From a virus, in the IMG/VR virus record IMGVR_UViG_3300007609_000022, positions 1-59,294 of that record: 59,294 bases of DNA. One strand, given 5' to 3'. The first letter of the stretch is position 1, and the number at the start of each line of letters is the position of its first letter. The notes under the pieces are model-generated. The model was given only the letters and a program-made list of their open reading frames with translations, was not told the DNA's origin and searched no databases. Shown here one piece after another: positions 38,741 through 45,590 of this stretch. The position numbers and the translations under genes are program-made.

Positions 38741-38775
38741 TTGACATAATATAAATAATATGCTACTATTATAAT
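38741..38775 (+). promoter_or_regulatory. Late promoter TATAAATA with sigma70-like elements, ahead of the accessory cassette
   Basis: In the 65-base gap before the cassette, 38750-38757 is an exact T4 late box TATAAATA. It overlaps a sigma70-like arrangement: TTGACA at 38741-38746, a 17-base spacer, and TACTAT at 38764-38769, with TATAAT at 38770-38775. An AGGAG ribosome site precedes the ATG at 38791. The cassette may thus be readable by both host-type and gp55-modified polymerase. Confidence 0.6.
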
Positions 38776-38790
38776 GTAGGAGTATATTAT

Positions 38791-39144
38791 ATGGATGAAC
38801 GCTTAAAAAATGCACTAGAGTTCGCAAATTATCGACAAACACTGTCGGCACAACGAAAGATTCTTAAAGAAAAAAGTCAAGCAAAGTTAACATATGGATT
38901 TAACGGTGGTCTTTTTAAAATCGATCAAACGCTAATTAACTTTATTTTTACATTAGAATCTGCAGGAAGAATTACAAATGTAGTAATTTTAGATTCTAAT
39001 GAAAACCCGATTTTAATTGAAGATTTGAATAAGTTTAAAGACGAAGTGTTTGACAGATATTTCACTGTAACTAATGAATATTATGAAGAATACAAGAAAA
39101 TTAAATCTAGTAGAACAATAGAAAAACTTATTAGTTATGAATAA
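38791..39144 (+). CDS. Small protein of unknown function at the head of the cassette (117 aa)
   Basis: It begins MDERLKNALEFANYRQTLSAQ behind a strong AGGAG. The N-terminal helix is Lys/Gln-rich. The centre has a beta-type stretch (KLTYGFNGGLFKIDQTLINF), followed by VVILDSNENPILIEDL and a charged helical tail. I recognise this kind of protein from similar regions of marine T4-like phages but cannot give a function. Its stop overlaps the next start by eight bases, so it is coupled to the first glycosyltransferase. A regulatory or assembly role for the cassette is possible. Confidence 0.6.
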   Translation: MDERLKNALEFANYRQTLSAQRKILKEKSQAKLTYGFNGGLFKIDQTLINFIFTLESAGRITNVVILDSNENPILIEDLNKFKDEVFDRYFTVTNEYYEEYKKIKSSRTIEKLISYE

Positions 39145-40000
39145 GGGTGTTGTTCTGTTTGCGCATAATAATAGAAAAATTGACTATGCACTAATGTCTG
39201 TAATTTCCGGCGGATTTGCAAAAAAACATCTGAAAGTTCCTGTTAGTTTAATTACTGACAGTTCTACGCTTGACTGGATGAAAAAATCTAAAATTTATTC
39301 TAAAGCTAAATCTGTTTTTGATAAAATTATATTAACTGATCGCCCCGAAACTAATAATAATAGAATTTTATATGACGGTCTTGAAAAAGACGTTGTGCCT
39401 TTCAATAATAGTAATAGATCATCTGTGTGGGAATTAACACCCTATGATAGAACACTCTTAATAGACAGTGATTATTTAATTATGTCTCAAGATTTATCAA
39501 AATATTGGAGTGTCGACTCGGATTTATTAATTTCCTCAGCCATAAATGATCCAATCGGTGATAAAAGAACCGGATATTTAGATAAACATGTTTCTGCGAC
39601 TGGTGTAAAATTATTTTGGGCAACGACAGTTATGTTTACCAAAAACGAAAAAACAAAAAAGTTTTTTGAAACAGTAGATCTAATAAAAGAAAAATACAAT
39701 ATGTTTAGCGACATTTACAGATTTAGTAATACCCAGTATAGAAATGATATCAGTTTCAGTATTGCTAAACATATTTTTGATGGTTTTCAAGAATTATACT
39801 CGTATGATTTGCCAGAAGTGTTGACGTTTACTGATAAAGATATTTTACAAGAAGTTACTAAAACTGGAGATCTAATATTTTTAGTAAGCGAAACATTTAA
39901 TGATAACTATTTTCCAATTTTAATTAAAGATCGAGACGTACACATTATCAATAAACAGAGTATTACTAGACATTCTAAAAAATTGTTGGATCTTATATGA
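39137..40000 (+). CDS. Glycosyltransferase-like protein, DSD type (287 aa)
   Basis: A GT-A-like fold is suggested by an N-terminal strand (GVVLFAHNNRKIDYALMSV), a nucleotide-sugar-type region (VPVSLITDSSTLDWM) and the acidic motif IDSDYLI near residue 112, following WELTPYDRTLL. The DxD-type acid pair would bind metal and nucleotide sugar. The next gene repeats the same layout (SPWEYTVCLDSDML), so the two are paralogues. No signal peptide or membrane segment is present, indicating action in the host cytoplasm. The sugar donor and acceptor cannot be read from the sequence. Confidence 0.65.
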   Translation: MNKGVVLFAHNNRKIDYALMSVISGGFAKKHLKVPVSLITDSSTLDWMKKSKIYSKAKSVFDKIILTDRPETNNNRILYDGLEKDVVPFNNSNRSSVWELTPYDRTLLIDSDYLIMSQDLSKYWSVDSDLLISSAINDPIGDKRTGYLDKHVSATGVKLFWATTVMFTKNEKTKKFFETVDLIKEKYNMFSDIYRFSNTQYRNDISFSIAKHIFDGFQELYSYDLPEVLTFTDKDILQEVTKTGDLIFLVSETFNDNYFPILIKDRDVHIINKQSITRHSKKLLDLI

Positions 40001-40836
40001 ATTTTGGATACTTGCTCTTTGTATCAGATCACGATACTATTGATTACACCAAGCTTGCGTATGCTTTAGCCCTTAGTATCAAGGGTACACAAAAGCCAGG
40101 TTATGATAAAGTAGCACTAGTAATAGATAATCCTGACAGGTTGCATGAGCTAAACAGCTCATGGGTGTTTGACGAAGTTATCGAATGGAGTGAGCAAGCA
40201 GGATGGGATGGAAGATCATGGATGGACAAACTAAGTCCTTGGGAATACACCGTTTGTTTAGATTCCGATATGTTATTTTTGCGTGATTACAGTCACTGGA
40301 TTGATTATTTTATCGAAAATACAGAATTATATGTTTCTAATAAAAGTTATACATACAGAGGACACAAAGTTACTAACGATTACTATAGGAAAACATTTAC
40401 AAAAAATGATCTTCCGAATTTGTATAGCTTTTATACATTTTTTAAAAAAAATAGTAATTTATCACAGGAATTTTTTGAATTAGGTAGATATATAATTAAA
40501 AATCCTATAGAATTTTCAAATAAATTTCTATCAAAATTGAAACCTAAGGTAATAGGAACAGATGAAGCATTTTCTTTAAGTGCTAAAATTCTAGACATTC
40601 AAGATGAAATTGCGTATGATTTAGAATTTCCAAAAGTTTTACATATGAAAGGACAAATACAGGATTTTCCGTTTCCTGCAGAGTTAGTATCGGATCACTT
40701 AGGGTTTTATTTCGATTCAAATTGCAATTTAAAAGTAGGAAACTATCAGCAGACCGATATTATACACTACGTTGAAAAAGACAAAATAACTTTAGAAGTT
40801 TTGCATTTATTAGAGAAAAAAGTATGGAAGATCTAG
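39997..40836 (+). CDS. Glycosyltransferase-like protein, DSD type (279 aa)
   Basis: The start overlaps the previous stop by four bases (ATGA). The N-terminus GYLLFVSDHDTIDYTKLAYALALS matches the preceding protein. The likely metal and nucleotide-sugar motif is CLDSDMLFLRDYSHW near residues 87-101. A basic/aromatic region follows (SYTYRGHKV) and then an EAFSLSAKILDI helix, typical of the acceptor side in GT-A enzymes. It is a cytoplasmic protein. Tandem duplication with divergence suggests successive transfer steps. Confidence 0.65.
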   Translation: MNFGYLLFVSDHDTIDYTKLAYALALSIKGTQKPGYDKVALVIDNPDRLHELNSSWVFDEVIEWSEQAGWDGRSWMDKLSPWEYTVCLDSDMLFLRDYSHWIDYFIENTELYVSNKSYTYRGHKVTNDYYRKTFTKNDLPNLYSFYTFFKKNSNLSQEFFELGRYIIKNPIEFSNKFLSKLKPKVIGTDEAFSLSAKILDIQDEIAYDLEFPKVLHMKGQIQDFPFPAELVSDHLGFYFDSNCNLKVGNYQQTDIIHYVEKDKITLEVLHLLEKKVWKI

Positions 40837-41450
40837 AGGATATTGGAAGATTAATTAAGGAGTATATATCACAAGAAGTCTCATACTCAGCAGAATTTAA
40901 TATAAAAACAGGAAGAGTTGTTAGAGTAGGACCTAGTCATGGGTTTAATTTAGAAAACAAAAATGTAATATCAGTCGACGACGAAATAGCCGAAAAAATA
41001 TTATCTGGAGGGCTTTCAATATCTAATTGTTTTGTAGATATTGTAAATGAAACCTTCGAAATCATAGAAACAAAAAGTCTAAGCAAGTTGGACGATTTGC
41101 TTCATAGGATAATGTATATAGAACATGCTAATATAGAATCTCCTGATTTATATGTGCTGTATGAAAATAATTCTTTGATTGTTGAATTATCAGAAGAATT
41201 AGGAGGATCATATAAGTTATCTAAAAATTTAAACCCGATCAAAAAAAGAAAACTATTGTGGTCGGGCGACACCGATGTAAGCTTTCTTTTAACTAGTTAT
41301 AATGATCCTCATATTGTATTTGATGAATATCAATGCTCATTGCAAGATTTATTAAAAGGGCCTGTTATATTTGATGATGTTAAATTTTCTAATAATAATA
41401 GCTTATACACTAAAAGATTGTTTAAAAATTATGTAATGGAGATTAAATGA
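40824..41450 (+). CDS. Unknown cassette protein (208 aa)
   Basis: Overlaps the previous gene by 13 bases and the next by four. No known catalytic motif is seen. Acidic, leucine-rich segments dominate (ETKSLSKLDDLLHRIMYIEH; LIVELSEELGGSYKLS). The C-terminal third has LLWSGDTDVSFLLTSYNDP, and the protein ends in a basic patch (TKRLFKNYVMEIK). Its tight coupling to the glycosyltransferases suggests a helper role. It could also be a degenerate glycosyltransferase. Confidence 0.55.
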   Translation: MEDLEDIGRLIKEYISQEVSYSAEFNIKTGRVVRVGPSHGFNLENKNVISVDDEIAEKILSGGLSISNCFVDIVNETFEIIETKSLSKLDDLLHRIMYIEHANIESPDLYVLYENNSLIVELSEELGGSYKLSKNLNPIKKRKLLWSGDTDVSFLLTSYNDPHIVFDEYQCSLQDLLKGPVIFDDVKFSNNNSLYTKRLFKNYVMEIK

Positions 41451-42334
41451 AGATATTGGATTTTGATATAATATTCCTAAGTTATGATGAGCCGAATGCA
41501 GAAGAACATTATGCAGATTTGTGTAATAAATTACCGTGGGTACAACGTATTCACGGAGTAAAAGGATCTGATGCTGCACATAAGGCAGCAGCCGAACTAA
41601 GTGAAACTGACTGGTTTATAACAATTGATGCTGACAACATAGTTCGTCCCTCATTTTTCGACTTAGATTTAGATATGAGTGATCCGAATATAGAAGTGTA
41701 TGGTTGGTGCGGACGTAATAATATTAACGGTCTTCGGTACGGAAACGGAGGCCCTAAGATCTGGAAGAAAGATTTTGTTTTAAATATGAAAACACACGAA
41801 GCTGCCGAAACAGAAAATGCTCAAGTAGATTTTTGTTGGGAAGCTGGATATAAAAATTTTCCAGTAACCTACAGTGATAGTATAATAAATTCTACACCTT
41901 TTCAAGCATGGCGAGCAGGTTTTAGAGAAGGTGTTAAAATGACACTCAAGGACGGTATTAAAGTACCTCCTCAAGAAATACAACAACATATTTGGTGGCA
42001 CAATATACATCGTCTGCGTATGTGGTCAACCGTAGGCTCTCATGTCGAAAACGGAAAATATGCGATTCTTGGAGCTCGCCAAGGAACTCATATGACTAAC
42101 TGTACTGATTGGAATCATGTGCAAGTTAGAGATTTTGAATATCTTAAGGAACTATATAAAGAAATAGTAGAACCTTTAGAAAATAATATTGATTCGAAAA
42201 TTGAACATTTAGGAAAAGAGATTAAGTACGGTCTGGGATTAGATTGGCCAGATTTTGATGCAAGACAGAGCCAATACACACTAGATTTATATGAAGAAAC
42301 ACTAAACCTAGGTATAACTTATTATAATGTATGA
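41447..42334 (+). CDS. Glycosyltransferase-like protein of the phage DEPNAEE type (295 aa)
   Basis: Begins DIIFLSYDEPNAEEHYADL, followed by VQRIHGVKGSDAAHKAAAEL and the acidic strand WFITIDADNIV near residue 65, then NGLRYGNGGPKIW. This pattern fits a GT-A-like domain and recurs in the C-terminal domain of the next protein (FISYEEPNAEDNY, RVHGVKG, WVVDGDAKIV, YGYGGIKL). A second half, with WRAGFREGVKM and HMTNCTDWNH, also has a counterpart there. Acceptor specificity is unknown. Confidence 0.65.
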   Translation: MKILDFDIIFLSYDEPNAEEHYADLCNKLPWVQRIHGVKGSDAAHKAAAELSETDWFITIDADNIVRPSFFDLDLDMSDPNIEVYGWCGRNNINGLRYGNGGPKIWKKDFVLNMKTHEAAETENAQVDFCWEAGYKNFPVTYSDSIINSTPFQAWRAGFREGVKMTLKDGIKVPPQEIQQHIWWHNIHRLRMWSTVGSHVENGKYAILGARQGTHMTNCTDWNHVQVRDFEYLKELYKEIVEPLENNIDSKIEHLGKEIKYGLGLDWPDFDARQSQYTLDLYEETLNLGITYYNV

Positions 42335-43670
42335 TATATTGTTTGTTGGTAACGATGAAAAACAATTTAAACAACTGAGTAAGTGTTATCCTAACAGCCA
42401 GTGGGTAACATTCAACGACTTCGACGACCTCAAAAAACAATCATTTACAAAACATTTTTGGTTGGTTCATGATGACTATAATATAGTAGAAACCTTTAAT
42501 CTAAATTCATACAAGATCGATAAATGGGATTCTCAATACCATCATGTGTTTTTAAACGATAATGAATATGACGGATTAGTTCTATTAAATAAAACCCTAA
42601 CCGTATCTACTAAGGAATTAAAACATAGATTTTATACAAACCAAAAAAAAATAGAAAAAAAAGTATCCTTGCCGAAAAAATTCGATATTTTTAGTGTTAA
42701 AAATTACGATGATTATTTAGAAATTTATAATCAGGTTGATAAAGATCTTTTTTGGATTGTGTTTGATGACTTAACCGTTGTTGAAGATTTTGATTTTTCT
42801 TTTTATATTCCTCATCATAATTTTGCAGATCGTAAACAAAATCATATCTTTTTAAACGATAATGTTTTTGATGGAATTATACTTGCCAGTAGATATAAGA
42901 AGATTTCTAAAAAAGAGTTCGAATACAGATTTTTAATTAGTAAAAAAGAAATTAATATAAAGGCAAGTATACCTAATCCTTTTGATATAGTTTTTATATC
43001 ATATGAAGAACCTAATGCAGAAGATAATTATAAAGATCTACAACAGCGATTTCCTAACGTAAAGCGGGTACATGGTGTTAAAGGTATTCACCAAGCACAC
43101 ATCGCCGCAGCAAAGCTCTGTGACACCAAAATGTTTTGGGTAGTTGACGGCGATGCAAAAATTGTGGAAAATTTTAATTTTAATTACCAAGTAGCAGCAT
43201 GGGATAAAAATGTAGTTCATGTTTGGCGAAGTAAAAACCCAATCAATGATCTTGTTTACGGATACGGCGGCATTAAATTACTACCAAGAGATTTAACAAT
43301 AAATATGGATACTTCAAAGCCCGACATGACTACTAGTATCAGTAGTAAATTTAAACCAGTAAACGAAATATCTAATATTACAGAATTTAATACTGATCCA
43401 TTTAATACCTGGAAGTCTGCATTTAGAGAATGTGCTAAGTTAGCTAGTAAAACCATACAAGGACAAATTGATGAAGAAACAGAACAGCGGTTACAGGCCT
43501 GGACAACACAAGGCAGAGAACGGAGATTCGGAGATACCGCAATTCGAGGAGCAAGACTTGGTAGTGTTTTCGGTAGTACTAATAGGAATAATCCTGCTGA
43601 GCTTGCTCTTATAAATGATTTTGATTGGCTTAAACAAGAATTTATTAAAAGTGAAGTAAATGAACAGTGA
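42327..43670 (+). CDS. Three-repeat glycosyltransferase-like protein (447 aa)
   Basis: The C-terminal domain (residues about 217-447) is a paralogue of the whole preceding protein. Two further degenerate copies of its first half precede it. Residues 44-110 (FWLVHDDYNIVETF...HHVFLNDNEYDGLVLL) and 142-210 (FWIVFDDLTVVEDF...NHIFLNDNVFDGIILA) align with 270 onward (FWVVDGDAKIVENF). The first two copies have HDD or FDD where the last has DGD, so they may be substrate-binding rather than catalytic. It starts inside the previous stop region and ends 11 bases into the first radical SAM gene. Confidence 0.65.
   Translation: MYDILFVGNDEKQFKQLSKCYPNSQWVTFNDFDDLKKQSFTKHFWLVHDDYNIVETFNLNSYKIDKWDSQYHHVFLNDNEYDGLVLLNKTLTVSTKELKHRFYTNQKKIEKKVSLPKKFDIFSVKNYDDYLEIYNQVDKDLFWIVFDDLTVVEDFDFSFYIPHHNFADRKQNHIFLNDNVFDGIILASRYKKISKKEFEYRFLISKKEINIKASIPNPFDIVFISYEEPNAEDNYKDLQQRFPNVKRVHGVKGIHQAHIAAAKLCDTKMFWVVDGDAKIVENFNFNYQVAAWDKNVVHVWRSKNPINDLVYGYGGIKLLPRDLTINMDTSKPDMTTSISSKFKPVNEISNITEFNTDPFNTWKSAFRECAKLASKTIQGQIDEETEQRLQAWTTQGRERRFGDTAIRGARLGSVFGSTNRNNPAELALINDFDWLKQEFIKSEVNEQ
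42456..43300 (+). repeat. Threefold internal repeat in the 447-aa glycosyltransferase-like protein
   Basis: Copies near residues 44-110, 142-210 and 269-320 share FW[IL]V...D...[IV]V[E]xF[ND][FL]N and H[VI][FW]LNDN..DG[LI][VI]L. The periodicity is about 97 residues between copies 1 and 2 and about 128 between copies 2 and 3. Confidence 0.6.
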
Positions 43671-45039
43671 ATTAGAACAAATAAAAAACATTATTCCTAT
43701 AACAAATCAGGAAGTTAGTAATACTTTTTGCATGGCAAAGTGGCATCACACAACTATATATCTGCAAACAGGAGAGACACATAGTTGTTATCATCCTCCC
43801 CCTCACAAAATTCCTCTAGATGAAATTCAAGAGGATCCTAGTGCGTTGCATAATACAAAAGAGAAAAAAGAACAACGTAAGCAAATGTTGCAGGGAAATA
43901 AACCAAGCGGTTGCAATTACTGTTGGAAAATTGAAGAAATGGGAGAAGACTATATTAGCGATCGTCACATAAAAACAGCTAGTATATATACTCCTGAAAG
44001 GTTGCAGGAAATAAAACAAGGCAATTTTGATTATAATATCAATCCTGAATATATTGAAATTAGTTTTTCTAACGAGTGCAATTTTAAATGCGGCTATTGT
44101 CATCCCAAAGCTAGCAGCCGATATTGGAATGAAATTAACAAATATGGTCCTTACGATGTTAGTACAGATCATAGACAGGATATTGATTGGTTTGATGTAT
44201 TTCATAAAGAAGAAGAAAATCCTTATGTAGATGCTTGGTGGAAATGGTGGCCTGAAGTTAGTAAAACATTAAACATTTTACGCATTACTGGAGGAGAGCC
44301 TTTAATGCATCGGAGCACATGGGAATTGTTTGATAGATTAGACCGAGACCCTAAGCCACACATTCAAATTGAATTAAACAGTAATTTGGGAGTAAAATCT
44401 AAACTGGTTGAAAAATTAGTAGAGCGTGTTACCAAGCTTAAAACAGAAAATAAAATTCGCAGTTTTAAACTTTATACCAGCATCGATACTTGGACAACTC
44501 GTGCAGAGTATACCAGAACAGGATTAGATATAAATCTCTGGGAACGTAACTTAGATTATTACTTGTCTAATACTGGCTGGCCTGTAACATTTATGATTAC
44601 ATTTAATTTGTTCAGTGTGACTAGCTTTAATTCGTTGCTTGAGAAAATTCTAGAATGGCGAAAAAAATATAATACTGATGACAACAGTACTCAATGGCAG
44701 CGTGTAAGATTCGACACTCCTCATTTAAAAGAACCTAGTATATATGATATGAATATACTTCCTAAAACAGAGTTTATGCCTTACATGCATATGCATCTAG
44801 AGTTTATAAAAAATAATATAGATGATGATAATCGTACTAAGTTTACCTCTATTGAGTACGAAAAGTTTAAGCGTGTGGTTGATTATATGGAGAAAACAGT
44901 GTATCATGATAATAAATTACAAGAGTCAAGAAGAAATTTTTCCAGATGGTTTGATGAACACGACAAGAGAAGAGCGGTTAACAAAGAAGAAATTTTTCCA
45001 GAAATGAAAGATTTTTTTGAATTGTGTCGCCAACAGTAG
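43660..45039 (+). CDS. Radical SAM protein with N-terminal twitch-like domain (459 aa)
   Basis: The N-terminal cysteines C24 (FCMAKW), C43, C85 and C88 (SGCNYCW) match the four ligands of an auxiliary iron-sulphur cluster. The radical SAM core follows, with C140-x3-C144-x2-C147 (CNFKCGYC) and GGEPL at 211-215. Later comes the family signature SIDTW...YTRTG...LWERN, then a C-terminal tail EEIFPEM. Such enzymes cleave SAM to the 5'-deoxyadenosyl radical and modify a peptide or small molecule. The start at 43660 is preferred because a downstream ATG would lose C24. Overlap with the glycosyltransferase gene shows shared translation. Substrate unknown. Confidence 0.85.
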   Translation: MNSELEQIKNIIPITNQEVSNTFCMAKWHHTTIYLQTGETHSCYHPPPHKIPLDEIQEDPSALHNTKEKKEQRKQMLQGNKPSGCNYCWKIEEMGEDYISDRHIKTASIYTPERLQEIKQGNFDYNINPEYIEISFSNECNFKCGYCHPKASSRYWNEINKYGPYDVSTDHRQDIDWFDVFHKEEENPYVDAWWKWWPEVSKTLNILRITGGEPLMHRSTWELFDRLDRDPKPHIQIELNSNLGVKSKLVEKLVERVTKLKTENKIRSFKLYTSIDTWTTRAEYTRTGLDINLWERNLDYYLSNTGWPVTFMITFNLFSVTSFNSLLEKILEWRKKYNTDDNSTQWQRVRFDTPHLKEPSIYDMNILPKTEFMPYMHMHLEFIKNNIDDDNRTKFTSIEYEKFKRVVDYMEKTVYHDNKLQESRRNFSRWFDEHDKRRAVNKEEIFPEMKDFFELCRQQ

Positions 45040-45047
45040 GAAACAAA

Positions 45048-45590
45048 ATGATATTAAAACCTTTAAAATTGGATTATAATTTTGATGTTTTTTTAAATGC
45101 AGATTATAGTGTTCATTACGGTAGTTGTATATCGTACCAAAAAAAAGAACAAAGCGATCTGCATGAAAAATTTGGTACAGGATTTCCTGATAGCTATCAT
45201 GAAGATAATACCAGAATACAACAACTTTGGTGGACCGATGACCAAATCGATTATAAAGAACTTGGGAATCAACTCGGAATGAAAGTAATTACAGTCAGTA
45301 CTATTCTTCAACCTCCAGGAAATGTAGTAACCTTACATCGCGACATGTTTTTTCAAATCAATAAACAATATCCTAATGACAAAAGAACTAAAGTTAGAGC
45401 TAACATTTATTTAGAAGATTGGAAAGTAGGACATTTTTTACAATATACAGATGGAAAAAAATGGCATTCGCACACCGATTGGAAACAAGGACAAGGATGG
45501 CTTTGGGATAGCGAGCCTTTGCATCTTAGTGCAAATGCCGGACTCGAGCCAAAATATACATTGCAAGTGAGCGGATTTTATAATGCATGA
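45048..45590 (+). CDS. Putative Fe(II)/2-oxoglutarate-dependent oxygenase (180 aa)
   Basis: I place the start at the ATG at 45048, behind TAGGAAAC, rather than at a GTG at 45024 inside the previous gene. The protein has the order expected of a double-stranded beta-helix oxygenase: PPGNVVTLHRDMFF gives the HxD pair (H97, D99), then RANIYLEDWKVGHF, and WLWDSEPLHLSANAG supplies the distal histidine (H159), followed by KYTLQVSGF. This resembles phage proteins of the aspartyl/asparaginyl hydroxylase-like 2OG group. Lying between two radical SAM genes, it could hydroxylate the same substrate. The assignment rests on the motif order only. Confidence 0.6.
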   Translation: MILKPLKLDYNFDVFLNADYSVHYGSCISYQKKEQSDLHEKFGTGFPDSYHEDNTRIQQLWWTDDQIDYKELGNQLGMKVITVSTILQPPGNVVTLHRDMFFQINKQYPNDKRTKVRANIYLEDWKVGHFLQYTDGKKWHSHTDWKQGQGWLWDSEPLHLSANAGLEPKYTLQVSGFYNA

